NCBI RefSeq assembly: GCF_029537485.1
Contig: NZ_JARPUS010000002.1
Location: 62,001-126,000 of the forward strand
Length of the DNA stretch: 64,000 nucleotides
Direction: 5' to 3'
Source of the DNA: Pseudomonas sp. GOM6
Lineage (GTDB): Bacteria > Pseudomonadota > Gammaproteobacteria > Pseudomonadales > Pseudomonadaceae
A program made the translations under genes and the position numbers. A model generated the notes under the pieces. It was not told the origin of the DNA and searched no databases. It was given only the letters and a program-made list of their open reading frames with translations. Below are positions 37,130 through 47,638 of the stretch, piece after piece (position 1 is the first letter of the stretch; every line of letters begins with the position of its first letter).

Positions 37130-38002
37130 GTGTCCGACCATTCCCGCCCAGGCCTGGGCATTGTGTTGATCCTCTGTGCCGGTCTACTGCTGTCCAGCCA
37201 GGACGCGTTGGCCAAGGTACTGGCCTCTGCCTATCCGGTGCTGCTGGTGGCCTGCCTGCGCTACTGGGCGCAAAGCGCGCTGATGCTGGTGCTGTTCGCC
37301 CCGCGCATGGGCCTTGACCTGGTGCGCACTCGGCGACCCATGCTGCAGTTGGCGCGGGGCATCAGCCTGGTGGCGGTGACGCTGCTGTTCTACAGCGGCC
37401 TGCGCTACATGCCGCTGGGCGAAGCCACGGCGGTGATCTTCCTGGCACCGCTGGTGGTGGTGCTACTGGCGGTGTTCTGGCTAAAGGAGAGGGTCAGCCT
37501 GGGCGTATGGCTGGCGGCCGGTGGCGGCCTGCTGGGTGTACTGCTGATCGTGCGGCCGGGCGGCGCGTTGTTCACCCCGGCCAGCCTGTTGCCGCTGGCG
37601 GCAGCGTTCTGCTTCGGCTTCTACCAGTTGATCACCCAGCGTCTGGGCAGCACCGACAACCCGGCAACCAGCAACTTCCTCACTGCCCTGGTCGGTAGCC
37701 TGGGCACGTCACTGCTGCTGCCCTGGGTCTGGCAAACGCCGGCACTGATGGACATGCTGCTGATGGCCGCGCTGGGCGGCATCGCCATGACCGGGCACAT
37801 GCTGCTGACCCATGCCTACCGCTTCGCCAGTCCGGCGGCATTGGCGCCTTTCACCTACGGGCAGATCCTCACGGCCACGCTGATCAGCGCGCTGTTCTTC
37901 GATCACCTGCCGGACACCTGGGCGGTACTCGGCATGCTGGTGATCATTCTCAGTGGCGCGGCGTTGGTGTGGAGCCAGCAGCGCACCCGTCAGTCGCGCT
38001 GA
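37130..38002 (+). CDS. EamA/DMT-superfamily transporter
   Basis: A 290-residue membrane protein with ten predicted helices arranged as two EamA repeats (about residues 9-142 and 152-283). Members export amino acids, metabolites or drugs. GTG 37130 starts the protein MSDHSRPG. It converges with ureC, whose stop codon lies 7 bases away, with no terminator in between. Substrate unknown. Confidence 0.83.
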   Translation: MSDHSRPGLGIVLILCAGLLLSSQDALAKVLASAYPVLLVACLRYWAQSALMLVLFAPRMGLDLVRTRRPMLQLARGISLVAVTLLFYSGLRYMPLGEATAVIFLAPLVVVLLAVFWLKERVSLGVWLAAGGGLLGVLLIVRPGGALFTPASLLPLAAAFCFGFYQLITQRLGSTDNPATSNFLTALVGSLGTSLLLPWVWQTPALMDMLLMAALGGIAMTGHMLLTHAYRFASPAALAPFTYGQILTATLISALFFDHLPDTWAVLGMLVIILSGAALVWSQQRTRQSR

Positions 38003-38009
38003 GGCTGGA

Positions 38010-39710
38010 TCAGAACAGAAAATACCGCTGCGCCATCGACAGTACTTCAGCCGGCTCGCACCAGAGCAGCTGGCCGTCGGCCTTGACCTGATAGTTCTGC
38101 GGGTCGACCTCGATGCTGGGCAGGTAGCCGTTGTGAATCAGGTCGGTCTTCTGCACCGTGCGGCAGCCTTTGACCACGCCGATCTGCTTCTGCAGCCCGA
38201 GCTTTTCCGGCACGCCGGCGTCCATCGCTGCCTGGCTGATAAAGGTCAGGCTGGTGGCGTGGCGCATGCCGGCGTAGCTGCCGAACATCGGCCGGTAGTG
38301 CACCGGCTGCGGCGTCGGGATCGAGGCGTTGGCGTCGCCCATCAGGCTGGCGGCGATGGCGCCGCCCTTGAGGATCAGCGTCGGTTTCACGCCGAAGAAG
38401 GCCGGACGCCACAGCACCAGGTCGGCCCACTTGCCCACTTCGATCGAGCCGACTTCATGGCTGATACCGTGGGTGATCGCCGGGTTGATGGTGTACTTGG
38501 CGATGTAGCGCTTGACCCGGAAGTTGTCGTTGCCGGGCGCGTCCTCGGGCAGGGCGCCGCGTTGCTGCTTCATCTTGTCGGCGGTCTGCCAGGTGCGGGT
38601 GATCACCTCGCCGACGCGGCCCATGGCCTGGCTGTCGGAGCTGATCATGGAGAAGGCGCCAAGGTCGTGCAGGATGTCCTCGGCGGCGATGGTTTCGCGG
38701 CGGATACGGCTCTCGGCGAAGGCTACGTCCTCGGCGATGCTCGGGTCGAGGTGATGGCAGACCATGAGCATGTCCAGGTGCTCGTCGATGGTGTTCTTGG
38801 TGAACGGCCGGGTCGGATTGGTCGAGCTGGGCAGCACGTTGGCGAAGCCGCAGGCCTTGATGATGTCCGGTGCGTGCCCGCCACCGGCACCTTCGGTGTG
38901 GTAGGTGTGGATAGTGCGACCCTTGAACGCGCCCAGGGTGGTTTCGACGAAGCCGGACTCGTTGAGGGTGTCGGTGTGGATCGCCACCTGGATGTCGTAC
39001 TCATCGGCCACTGCCAGGCAGTTGTCGATCGCCGCCGGGGTGGTGCCCCAGTCCTCATGCAGCTTGAGGCCGATGGCCCCGGCCTTGACCTGCTCGATCA
39101 GCGGCTCGGGCAGGGACACGTTGCCCTTGCCGGTGAAGCCGATGTTCATCGGGAAGGCGTCGGCGGCCTTTAGCATATTGGCCATGTGCCACGGCCCGGG
39201 CGTGACGGTGGTGGCGAAGGTGCCGGTGGCAGGTCCCGTGCCGCCGCCGATCATGGTGGTGGTGCCGCTCATCAGCGCTTCTTCGATCTGCTGCGGGCAG
39301 ATGAAGTGGATGTGGCTGTCGATGCCACCGGCGGTGAGGATCATGCCCTCGCCGGCGATCACCTCGGTGGCGCCGCCGATGGCGATGGTCACGTTGGGCT
39401 GGATATCCGGGTTGCCGGCCTTGCCGATGGCGGCGATGCGCCCGTCCTTGAGGCCGACGTCGGCCTTGACGATGCCCCAGTGGTCGATGATCAGGGCGTT
39501 GGTGATCACCGTGTCGACCACGTCCTTGGCGCACAGCTGGCTCTGGCCCATGCCGTCGCGGATGACCTTGCCGCCGCCGAATTTCACTTCGTCGCCGTAG
39601 GTGGTGAAGTCCTTCTCCACCTCGACCCACAATTCGGTGTCGGCCAGGCGCACCTTGTCGCCGACGGTGGGGCCGAACATGTCGGCATAGGCTTGTCTGC
39701 TGATTTTCAT
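38010..39710 (-). CDS. ureC: Urease alpha subunit
   Basis: A 566-residue protein, the normal size for UreC, which carries the dinuclear nickel centre that hydrolyses urea to ammonia and carbamate. The residue K216, equivalent to the carbamylated lysine 217 of Klebsiella, lies in GLKLHEDWG, and the active-site histidine motif MVCHHLD is intact. ATG 39710 follows AAGGGA, which lies at the end of the palindromic repeat cluster upstream. Last gene of the urea cluster. The nickel-insertion genes ureE, ureF and ureG are absent from the window. Cytoplasmic. Confidence 0.98.
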   Translation of the reverse strand: MKISRQAYADMFGPTVGDKVRLADTELWVEVEKDFTTYGDEVKFGGGKVIRDGMGQSQLCAKDVVDTVITNALIIDHWGIVKADVGLKDGRIAAIGKAGNPDIQPNVTIAIGGATEVIAGEGMILTAGGIDSHIHFICPQQIEEALMSGTTTMIGGGTGPATGTFATTVTPGPWHMANMLKAADAFPMNIGFTGKGNVSLPEPLIEQVKAGAIGLKLHEDWGTTPAAIDNCLAVADEYDIQVAIHTDTLNESGFVETTLGAFKGRTIHTYHTEGAGGGHAPDIIKACGFANVLPSSTNPTRPFTKNTIDEHLDMLMVCHHLDPSIAEDVAFAESRIRRETIAAEDILHDLGAFSMISSDSQAMGRVGEVITRTWQTADKMKQQRGALPEDAPGNDNFRVKRYIAKYTINPAITHGISHEVGSIEVGKWADLVLWRPAFFGVKPTLILKGGAIAASLMGDANASIPTPQPVHYRPMFGSYAGMRHATSLTFISQAAMDAGVPEKLGLQKQIGVVKGCRTVQKTDLIHNGYLPSIEVDPQNYQVKADGQLLWCEPAEVLSMAQRYFLF

Positions 39711-39720
39711 TGTTCAGTGT

Positions 39721-39825
39721 CCCTTGATCGTGCCCACGCTCTGCGTGGGCATGCAGTTGGCGACGCTCTGCGTCGCAGGGACGCGGAGCGTCCCTGGAGG
39801 GGTTCCCACGCAAAGCGTGGGAACC
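39721..39825. repeat. Cluster of four tandem palindromes, repeat family B (ureB-ureC gap)
   Basis: Four consecutive hairpins, each with a CGC-N3-GCG core: TGCCCACGC-TCT-GCGTGGGCA (39731-39751), GCGACGC-TCT-GCGTCGC (39760-39776), AGGGACGC-GGA-GCGTCCCT (39777-39795) and GGTTCCCACGC-AAA-GCGTGGGAACC (39801-39825). A 35-base part (39721-39755) recurs with one mismatch at 42518-42552. Confidence 0.88.
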
Positions 39826-39837
39826 ATCAATCAAGCG

Positions 39838-40143
39838 TTACAGGTCGCCCATCACCCGCCCGGCGAAGCCGAACACGCGGCGCGCGCCGGCCAGTTCGAC
39901 CAGCTCCACCTCGCGACTCTGCCCCGGCTCGAAGCGCACGGCGGTGCCAGCCGGAATATTCAGGCGCATACCTCGCGTACTCGGTCTATCAAAGGTCAGC
40001 GCGTCGTTGGTCTCGAAAAAGTGGAAGTGCGAGCCGACCTGGATCGGCCGGTCGCCACTGTTGGCGACAGTGACGCTGAGGGTGCGGCGGCCGACGTTGA
40101 GTTCGATCTCGCCGTCCTGGATCTGGTATTCGCCGGGAATCAT
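39838..40143 (-). CDS. ureB: Urease beta subunit
   Basis: A 101-residue protein matching UreB over its full length ([35 protein letters not shown]), which packs against UreC. The start is ATG 40143, 5 bases after the stop of the acetyltransferase gene. A 127-base gap with four palindromes separates it from ureC. Confidence 0.97.
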   Translation of the reverse strand: MIPGEYQIQDGEIELNVGRRTLSVTVANSGDRPIQVGSHFHFFETNDALTFDRPSTRGMRLNIPAGTAVRFEPGQSREVELVELAGARRVFGFAGRVMGDL

Positions 40144-40148
40144 GGTGA

Positions 40149-40649
40149 TTACTCCAGAATCAGTTGCATGAAGGTGAGGTCCAGCCAGCGGTCGAACTTG
40201 CGGCCGACCTGAGGCATTTGCCCAGTGACCTCGAAGCCCAGGCGTTTGTGCAGGCGGATCGAGGCGCGATTTTCACTCTCGATGGCGGCGACCATGACAT
40301 GCAGGCCGGCGTCCCGCGCCCGGGCGATCAACGCCTCCAGCAGCTGTGGGCCGATGCCCAGGCCGCGCTTGTCGCTGCGCACGTACACCGAGTGTTCGAC
40401 GGTGTGGCGGAAGCCCTCGATGCTGCGCCAGGTACCGTAGGTGGCATAGCCCAGCAGCTGATCGAGCGGCCCGCGGGCGACCAGAACCGGAAAACCGGCG
40501 GCCTTGCGCTCAAGCAGCCAGGCGCGGCGGTTGTCGAGGCTCACCGGGGTTTCGTTCCAGATGGCCGTGGTGTTGAGCACCGCGTCGTTGTAGATCTCCA
40601 GAATTTCCGGCAGGTCGCTTTCCGTCGCCTCATTGATCTGGATATGCAT
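40149..40649 (-). CDS. mddA: GNAT N-acetyltransferase, phosphinothricin/methionine sulfoximine type
   Basis: A 166-residue GNAT enzyme with the acetyl-CoA motif [13 protein letters not shown] and the family start ([28 protein letters not shown]). Homologues such as P. aeruginosa PA4866 acetylate methionine sulfoximine and related methionine derivatives. It sits inside the urease operon between ureA and ureB, as in P. aeruginosa. ATG 40649 is preferred over an in-frame ATG five codons upstream that would overlap ureA. The link with urea is unclear; protecting glutamine synthetase during ammonia assimilation would be one explanation. Confidence 0.82.
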   Translation of the reverse strand: MHIQINEATESDLPEILEIYNDAVLNTTAIWNETPVSLDNRRAWLLERKAAGFPVLVARGPLDQLLGYATYGTWRSIEGFRHTVEHSVYVRSDKRGLGIGPQLLEALIARARDAGLHVMVAAIESENRASIRLHKRLGFEVTGQMPQVGRKFDRWLDLTFMQLILE

Positions 40650-40656
40650 AGGCACC

Positions 40657-40959
40657 TCAGGCAATCGGCTGGTGCACGGTCACCAGCTTGGTGCCGTCGG
40701 GGAAGGTGGCTTCGATCTGAATCTCCGGAATCATCTCCGGCACGCCTTCCATCACCTGCTCGCGGGTCAGCAGGGTGGTGCCGAAGTGCATCAGGTCGGC
40801 CACTGTCTGGCCGTCGCGGGCGCCTTCGAGCAGGGCGGCGGAGATGTAGGCCATGGCTTCCGGGTAGTTCAGCTTGACGCCACGGGCCAGACGCCGCTCG
40901 GCCACCAGGCCGGCGGTGAAGATCAGCAGCTTGTCTTTCTCTCTTGGCGACAGGTCCAT
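40657..40959 (-). CDS. ureA: Urease gamma subunit
   Basis: A 100-residue UreA ([23 protein letters not shown], the GVKLNYPEA motif). Its ATG overlaps the ureD stop codon by one base, so translation is coupled. Completes the (alpha-beta-gamma) urease with ureB and ureC. Confidence 0.97.
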   Translation of the reverse strand: MDLSPREKDKLLIFTAGLVAERRLARGVKLNYPEAMAYISAALLEGARDGQTVADLMHFGTTLLTREQVMEGVPEMIPEIQIEATFPDGTKLVTVHQPIA

Positions 40960-41798
40960 CAGGTACTCCAGATTCGTGGGGGCACGGCCTCGCGGCCAAG
41001 CAGTGCGGGGCGCAGCAGGCGCCAGAGTTCGATCAGCCAGGCGCGCGCCTGCAGCGCTTCGCCGGCCAGGCAGCGAGCCACCAGCAGGCCCGGCAGTTGG
41101 GTAAGGTCGCCACGCACCGGGCTGGCCACTGCTCGGCAGCGCTCCAGCAGCTCGGCGTCGATTTCGCCACTGACCAGCAGGGTGGCGAATACCGGCTGGC
41201 CGGCCAGGCCGATGGGCGAGTCGAGCAGGCCGTCAGCGCCTGCGATGCGCTGGCGCTCGTGCCACAGCGGCTGGCCGTCGCGGCGGATATCCAGGTGCGC
41301 CTGGAAGTGGCCGGCGTCGAAGCGCTCGCCGGCGGCCGGGCGGCCGAGGGCGATGATGTCCCAGTAGAACAGGCGGGCGTCGCGCTCCAGTTCGATGCGG
41401 GTGCTCAGTTCGGCCTGGGCGCTGGCGTAGACGATGGTTTCCTGTGGCAGCCATTCCAGGGTGGCGCCGGCTGCGACCTGCAGTGCGACGTGCTGGTAGG
41501 CCGGGCTATTGGCCCGATACCACTTGGCCGCGCCAGGGCTGGTCAGCTGGGCCCAGGCGCCAGCGCCGACGCTGGCGTTGATGTTCAGGCTGTCACCGCC
41601 GGCGATGCCGGCGGGTGGGTGGACGATGATGTGCTGGCACACCTCGGGCCCTTCGGCATACAGGTGCTTCTGTACGCGCAGCGGGCCCTGGTGGCGGCGC
41701 ATGACCGGGCGGGTGTGTTCGCCGCTGCGGGCGTAGCCCAGCTCCAGCTCGGCATGCCAGCTGGGGGTGAACAGGATAGGGGAGAGCGGTGCGTTCAT
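40959..41798 (-). CDS. ureD: Urease accessory protein UreD
   Basis: A 279-residue urease maturation protein (UreD/UreH) that binds the apo-urease and recruits UreF-UreG for nickel delivery. Conserved features include the [10 protein letters not shown] motif and [14 protein letters not shown] start it at ATG 41798 (MNAPLSPIL); the frame extends upstream to 41861 without family resemblance. It lies 13 bases after urtE, so the transporter and enzyme genes are linked. Its partners ureEFG lie elsewhere. Confidence 0.94.
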   Translation of the reverse strand: MNAPLSPILFTPSWHAELELGYARSGEHTRPVMRRHQGPLRVQKHLYAEGPEVCQHIIVHPPAGIAGGDSLNINASVGAGAWAQLTSPGAAKWYRANSPAYQHVALQVAAGATLEWLPQETIVYASAQAELSTRIELERDARLFYWDIIALGRPAAGERFDAGHFQAHLDIRRDGQPLWHERQRIAGADGLLDSPIGLAGQPVFATLLVSGEIDAELLERCRAVASPVRGDLTQLPGLLVARCLAGEALQARAWLIELWRLLRPALLGREAVPPRIWST

Positions 41799-41811
41799 GG
41801 TCGAGGTTTTA

Positions 41812-42510
41812 TCAGATCGCCACCAGTCCGCGCACGCCATCGGCGTCCATGGTTTCGCCACGGCCTTGCTGGATGATCTCGCCGCGGCTCATCACCAGGT
41901 ACTGGTCGGCCAGCTCGGCGGCAAAGTCGTAGAACTGCTCGACCAGCAGGATGGCCATGTCGCCACGCGCGGCGAGCTTCTTGATGACCACGCCGATCTC
42001 CTTGATCACCGAGGGCTGGATGCCTTCGGTGGGCTCGTCGAGGATCAGCAGGCGCGGCTGGCTGGCCAGGGCGCGGCCGATGGCCAGTTGCTGCTGCTGG
42101 CCGCCTGAGAGATCGCCGCCACGGCGCTGCTTCATCTCGCGCAGCACCGGGAACAGCTCGTAGATAAATTCCGGCACGACCTTGGCCTCGCTGGCGCCGA
42201 AACGGGACAGACCCATCAGCAGGTTCTCTTCCACGGTCAGGCGCGGGAAGATTTCGCGGCCCTGGGGGACGTAGGCGATGCCGGCATGCACGCGCTGGTG
42301 CGGCTTGTGGCCGTTGATGGTCTGGCCTTCCCAGTTGATGCTGCCTTCCTTGGCCGGGATCAGGCCCATCAGGCATTTCAGCAATGTGGTCTTGCCCACG
42401 CCGTTGCGGCCGAGCAGGCAGGTGACCTCGCCGACCTTCGCCTCGAAGCTCAGGCCGCGCAGGATATGGCTGCCGCCGTAGTACTGGTGGAGTTTGTCGA
42501 CTTGCAGCAT
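41812..42510 (-). CDS. urtE: Urea ABC transporter ATP-binding protein UrtE
   Basis: A 232-residue ATPase of the branched-chain amino acid (LivF-type) family with Walker A (GRNGVGKTT), the signature LSGGQQQQ and Walker B ([10 protein letters not shown]). ATG 42510 follows AAGGGGAAAG, whose first bases belong to the palindromic repeat that fills the gap to urtD. Partner of UrtD in the urea importer. Confidence 0.95.
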   Translation of the reverse strand: MLQVDKLHQYYGGSHILRGLSFEAKVGEVTCLLGRNGVGKTTLLKCLMGLIPAKEGSINWEGQTINGHKPHQRVHAGIAYVPQGREIFPRLTVEENLLMGLSRFGASEAKVVPEFIYELFPVLREMKQRRGGDLSGGQQQQLAIGRALASQPRLLILDEPTEGIQPSVIKEIGVVIKKLAARGDMAILLVEQFYDFAAELADQYLVMSRGEIIQQGRGETMDADGVRGLVAI

Positions 42511-42517
42511 GTCTTTC

Positions 42518-42552
42518 CCCTTGATCGTTCCCACGCTCTGCGTGGGCATGCA
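42518..42552. repeat. Palindromic repeat family B, second site (urtD-urtE gap)
   Basis: CCCACGC-TCT-GCGTGGG (42530-42546) inside a 35-base stretch that matches 39721-39755 at 34 positions. It fills nearly the whole 49-base gap between urtD and urtE, and its left end gives the AAGGG of the urtE ribosome binding site. Confidence 0.88.
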
Positions 42553-42559
42553 TCAGATT

Positions 42560-43407
<848 letters not shown>

Positions 43408-43411
<4 letters not shown>

Positions 43412-44499
43412 TGGTCTTTCTCCTTTTTCAGGAGGCCGATCACGCCCTTGGGCAGGAACAGGGTGATGACGATGAACAGCGCGCCGAGGGCGAACAGCCA
43501 GTATTCGGGGAAGGCCACGGTGAACCAGCTCTTCATACCGTTGACCAGACCGGCGCCGAGCAGCGGGCCGATCAGCGTGCCACGGCCGCCGAGGGCGACC
43601 CAGATGGCGGCCTCGATGGAGTTGGTCGGCGACATCTCGCTGGGGTTGATGATGCCCACCTGCGGCACGTACAGCGCGCCGGCCAGGCCGCACAACACTG
43701 CGCTCAAGACCCAGATAAACAGCTTGTAGCCGCGCGGGTCGTAGCCGCAGAACATCAGGCGGTTCTCCGCGTCGCGCAGGGCGGTGAGGACCCGGCCGAA
43801 CTTGCTGCGCGCCAGCATGAAGCCCAGCGCCAGGCTGCCGACCAGCAGCAGTACGGTGCAGAAGAACAGGAAGGCGCGGGTGCCCGGCGCGGTAATGTCG
43901 AAGCCGAGGATCGTCCTGAAATTGGTGAAGCCGTTATTGCCGCCAAACCCCGTTTCATTGCGGAAGAACAGCAACATGCCGGCGAAGGTCAGCGCCTGGG
44001 TCATGATCGAGAAATACACGCCCTTGATCCGCGAGCGGAAGGCGAAGAAGCCGAACACCAGGGCCAGCAGGCCGGGTGCCAGCACCACCAGGCACAGCGC
44101 CCAGAGGAAGCTGCTGGTGCCGTACCAGTACCAGGGCAACTCGGTCCAGGCGAGGAAGCTCATGAAGGCGGGCAACCCGTCTCCCGCGCTCTCGCGCATC
44201 AGGTACATGCCCATGGCGTAGCCGCCGAGGGCGAAGAACAGGCCGTGACCGAGCGAGAGCAGGCCGGCGTAACCCCAGACCAGGTCCAGCGCCAGCGCGA
44301 CGATGGCGTAGCAGAGGATCTTGCCGACCAGGGTCAGGCCGTAGGCCGAGACGTGCAGGGCGTTGTCCGCTGGCAGCAGGTGCAGCAGCGGCATGGCCAG
44401 CAGGGCGAGCAGAACCAGGCCGAGTGCTGTCAGTGAGGCCTTCGGTCCCAGTTTCGCCGTGGCCCTGGCCAGCAGCGTTTGGTTGAGTGCTTGAGTCAT
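43408..44499 (-). CDS. urtC: Urea ABC transporter permease UrtC
   Basis: A 363-residue LivM-type permease with about ten hydrophobic segments, including conserved GYAGLLSLGHGLFFALGGYAM and the GRGTLIGPLLGAG loop near the end. Its ATG overlaps the urtB stop codon, so the two permease genes are translationally coupled. Inner membrane. Confidence 0.94.
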
Positions 44500-46070
44500 C
44501 AGTCGATCACCCGTCCTTTCAATGCGAACAGCCCCTGCGGACGTTTCTGGATAAACAGAATGATCAGCGCGAGGATGAGGATCTTGCCCAGTACGGCGCC
44601 GATCTGTGGCTCCAGCAGCTTGTTGGCGATCCCTAAGCCAAAGGCGGCCATGACGCTACCGGCCAGCTGGCCGACGCCGCCGAGCACCACCACCAGGAAG
44701 GAGTCGATGATGTAGCTCTGGCCGAGGTCCGGGCCGACGTTGCCGATCTGGCTCAGGGCCACGCCGCCAAGGCCGGCGATACCGGAGCCGAGGCCGAAGG
44801 CGAGCATGTCCACCCGCCCGGTCGGCACGCCGCAGCAGGCCGCCATGTTGCGGTTCTGGGTGACGGCGCGCACGTTCAGGCCCAGGCGGGTCTTGTTCAG
44901 CAGCAGCCAGGTCAGGGCCACCACGAACAGGGCGAAGCCGATGATCACCATGCGGCTGTAGGGCAGTACCAGGTTCGGCAGCACCTGTACGCCGCCGGAC
45001 AGCCAGGCCGGGTTAGCCACTTCGACGTTCTGCGCACCGAAAATCACCCGCACGGCCTGGATCAGGATCAGGCTGATGCCCCAGGTGGCCAGCAGGGTTT
45101 CCAGCGGGCGGCCGTAGAGGTGGCGGATCACCGTGCGCTCCAGCGCCATGCCGATGGCGGCGGTGACGAAGAAGGCCACCGGCAGGGCAGCCAGGGGGTA
45201 GAGCGCGAGGTATTCCGGTGCCAGGTTCTTGAAGGCGATCTGCACCATGTAGGTGGTGTAGGCGCCGAGCATCAGCATCTCGCCGTGAGCCATGTTGATC
45301 ACGCCCAGCAGCCCAAACGTGATGGCCAGGCCGAGGGCGGCCAGCAGCAGAATGCTGCCCAGACTCAGCCCGCTGAAGGCCTGGCCGAGCAGTTCGCCGA
45401 CCAGCAGGCGACGCTTGACCTGGGCCAGGCTGGTCTCGGCAGCGGTGCGTACGGCGGCGTCGCTTTCCGCGCCTTCAGCCAGCAGGCCTTCCAGGCGCAC
45501 TCGGGCCAGTGGTTCGCCGCTCTCGCCGAGCAGGCGCACGGCCTGCAGACGCACCGCCGGATCGGTATCAGCCAGCTGCAGGTTGGCCAGGGCCAGGGCT
45601 AGTGCATCGCGCACGGCGGGGTCCTGCTCGGCGTCTACTCGGCTGTTGAGCAGGGCCAGCTGGCTGGGTTTGGCTTTGCGTTGCAGCTCCTGGGCGGCCG
45701 CCAGGCGCACGGCGGGCTCGTCTGCCAGCAGTTGCTGGGCCGCTTGAGCATTGGCCAGCAGGCCGCGCAAGCGGTTGTTCAGGCGCAGTTTCTTTGGCGG
45801 CGAGCTGGGCTCGGCGCTACCTTCGGCCGGCAGGTACTGGCCATCGTCTTCGATGAAGGGAATTTTGTTGGTGTCGCTGGCCAGACGGCCCTGCTGCAGG
45901 GCATTGAGCAGTGGCTGGCGGGCAGGATCGGGGTGTGCGGCCCAGCTCTCGAGGAGCTTGGCTTGCTTGGCCGGGCTGGCGGCGACGAAGTCGCTGGCAT
46001 CGCCGGCATGGGCGCTCAGTGGCAACAGCAGTGCCAGTGACAGCAGGATTCGGTACAGGGCAGTGGGCAT
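44499..46070 (-). CDS. urtB: Urea ABC transporter permease UrtB with N-terminal extension
   Basis: A 523-residue permease. The C-terminal 300 or so residues are the LivH-type membrane part (GLLGVINMAHGEMLMLGAYTTY). In front lies a signal peptide (MPTALYRILLSLALLLPLSAHA) and a periplasmic domain of about 190 residues with repeated helical units rich in Ala, Leu and Arg (DPAVRDALALALANLQ, DPAVRLQAVRLLGE) that look like HEAT repeats. The extension is common in UrtB of pseudomonads and may receive UrtA. ATG 46070 is 233 bases from the urtA stop. Confidence 0.93.
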   Translation of the reverse strand: MPTALYRILLSLALLLPLSAHAGDASDFVAASPAKQAKLLESWAAHPDPARQPLLNALQQGRLASDTNKIPFIEDDGQYLPAEGSAEPSSPPKKLRLNNRLRGLLANAQAAQQLLADEPAVRLAAAQELQRKAKPSQLALLNSRVDAEQDPAVRDALALALANLQLADTDPAVRLQAVRLLGESGEPLARVRLEGLLAEGAESDAAVRTAAETSLAQVKRRLLVGELLGQAFSGLSLGSILLLAALGLAITFGLLGVINMAHGEMLMLGAYTTYMVQIAFKNLAPEYLALYPLAALPVAFFVTAAIGMALERTVIRHLYGRPLETLLATWGISLILIQAVRVIFGAQNVEVANPAWLSGGVQVLPNLVLPYSRMVIIGFALFVVALTWLLLNKTRLGLNVRAVTQNRNMAACCGVPTGRVDMLAFGLGSGIAGLGGVALSQIGNVGPDLGQSYIIDSFLVVVLGGVGQLAGSVMAAFGLGIANKLLEPQIGAVLGKILILALIILFIQKRPQGLFALKGRVID

Positions 46071-46096
46071 AGTGCAACGGTCCTTCGAGTGGAGCC

Positions 46097-46147
46097 GTAG
46101 CCCGGATGTAATCCGGGACGGCCTTTCCCGGATTGCATCCGGGCTAC
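46097..46147. repeat. Palindromic repeat family A, copy 2 (urtA-urtB gap)
   Basis: GTAGCCCGGATGTAATCCGG at the left and the complementary CCCGGATTGCATCCGGGCTAC at the right enclose a short GC-rich centre. Same family as 19047-19098 and 55198-55257. Confidence 0.88.
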
Positions 46148-46160
46148 GAACCAGGGCTAT

Positions 46161-46296
46161 CACCCTCTCCCTAGCCCTCTCCCATGAATGGGAGAGGGAA
46201 CGTACGGCGTTGCCGGCAAGCGCAGAGATATCAGGCGGCACCGAGTTGCTGCGCTCCCCTCTCCTGTTGACGGGAGAGGGGCCGGGGGAGAGGGTG
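46161..46296. repeat. Nested CCCTCTCCC/GGGAGAGGG palindromes (urtA-urtB gap)
   Basis: An outer pair CACCCTCTCCC (46161-46171) and GGGAGAGGGTG (46286-46296) encloses an 11-bp perfect palindrome CCCTCTCCCAT-GA-ATGGGAGAGGG (46175-46198) and a second one around 46254-46281 (CCCCTCTCC with GGGAGAGGGG). With the family A repeat this structured block fills the whole gap, so urtA and urtB are separated by repeats only. Confidence 0.85.
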
Positions 46297-46303
46297 GAAG
46301 TCC

Positions 46304-47569
46304 TTAGTTGGACTTCACCGCATAATCCGGCTTCTTGTCGTTGCCGGGGATGAAGGGGCTCCACGGCTGGGCGCGCAGCGGGCCTTCGGTCTGCCAGACG
46401 ATGGAGAACTGACCGTCTTCCTGAACTTCGCCGATCATCACCGGCTTGTGCAGGTGGTGGTTGGTCTTGTCCATGGTCAGGGTGTAACCGCTCGGCGCGG
46501 CGAAGGTCTGGCCGGCCAGCGCTTCGCGGACCTTGTCGACCTCGGTGGTGCCGGCTTTCTCTACTGCCTGGGCCCACATGTTGATGCCGACGTAGGTGGC
46601 TTCCATCGGGTCGTTGGTCACCGCGGTCTGGTAGTTCGGCAGGTTCTTGGCCTTGGCGTAGGCCTTCCACTTGTCGACGAAGGCGCTGTTGACCGGGTTG
46701 TCTACCGACTGGAAGTAGTTCCAGGCGGCCAGCTGGCCGACCAGCGGCTTGGTGTCGATGCCGCGCAGTTCTTCCTCGCCCACCGAGAAGGCCACCACCG
46801 GAATGTCGGTGGCGTCGATGCCCTGGTTGGCCAGTTCCTTGTAGAACGGCACGTTGGAGTCGCCGTTGACGGTGGAGATCACTGCGGTCTTGCCGCCGGC
46901 GGAGAACTTCTTGATGTTGGCGACGATGGTTTGATAGTCGCTATGCCCGAAGGGGGTGTAGACCTCTTCGATGTCCTTGTCCTCGACGCCCTTGCTGTGC
47001 AGGAACGCGCGCAGGATCTTGTTGGTGGTGCGCGGGTAGACGTAGTCGGTGCCCAGCAGGAAGAAGCGCTTGGCTTCGCCGCCGTCTTCGCTCATCAGGT
47101 ATTCCACGGCCGGGATGGCCTGCTGGTTCGGCGCGGCGCCGGTGTAGAACACGTTCGGCGACATCTCTTCGCCTTCGTACTGCACCGGGTAGAACAACAG
47201 ACCGTTGAGCTCCTCGAACACCGGCAGCACGGATTTGCGCGAGACCGAGGTCCAGCAACCGAACACCACGTCGACCTTGTCCTGGGTCAGCAGCTGGCGC
47301 GCCTTCTCGGCGAACAGCGGCCAGTTGGAGGCCGGATCGACCACTACCGGCTCCAGCTGCTTGCCATTGACGCCGCCCTTGGCGTTGATCTCGTCGATGG
47401 TCATCAGCGCCATGTCTTTCAGCGAGGTCTCGGAGATGGCCATGGTGCCGGACAGCGAGTGCAGGATGCCGACCTTGATGGTCTCGGCGGCCTGTACGGT
47501 CCAGGTCATGCCCATGGCGGCGATGGAAGCGGAAAGGGTGAAGGCCTTGATCAGGCTGCGACGTTGCAT
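46304..47569 (-). CDS. urtA: Urea ABC transporter substrate-binding protein UrtA
   Basis: A 421-residue periplasmic urea-binding protein of the LivJ/AmiC type (IKVGILHSLSGTMAISETSLKD, GGVNGKQLEPVVVDPASNWPLFAEKARQL). The N terminus (MQRRSLIKAF, then a hydrophobic stretch ending in VQA) has a twin arginine, so Tat or Sec export is possible. ATG 47569 follows GGAGATCGCCCT. It is the first of five urt genes and 69 bases downstream of the gntR-type gene. Expression is probably raised under nitrogen limitation, though no motif for that was seen. Confidence 0.96.
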   Translation of the reverse strand: MQRRSLIKAFTLSASIAAMGMTWTVQAAETIKVGILHSLSGTMAISETSLKDMALMTIDEINAKGGVNGKQLEPVVVDPASNWPLFAEKARQLLTQDKVDVVFGCWTSVSRKSVLPVFEELNGLLFYPVQYEGEEMSPNVFYTGAAPNQQAIPAVEYLMSEDGGEAKRFFLLGTDYVYPRTTNKILRAFLHSKGVEDKDIEEVYTPFGHSDYQTIVANIKKFSAGGKTAVISTVNGDSNVPFYKELANQGIDATDIPVVAFSVGEEELRGIDTKPLVGQLAAWNYFQSVDNPVNSAFVDKWKAYAKAKNLPNYQTAVTNDPMEATYVGINMWAQAVEKAGTTEVDKVREALAGQTFAAPSGYTLTMDKTNHHLHKPVMIGEVQEDGQFSIVWQTEGPLRAQPWSPFIPGNDKKPDYAVKSN

Positions 47570-47638
47570 AGGGCGATCTCCATTCACTAAACGTGTGTTT
47601 TGAACTGCGTTGTTATTGCTTATGGGTATGGCAGTGGT

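Noticed and set aside
39721..39825. The palindrome cluster as a CRISPR array
   Set aside because: Units are adjacent hairpins of different sequence without spacers of constant length, and no cas genes are present.
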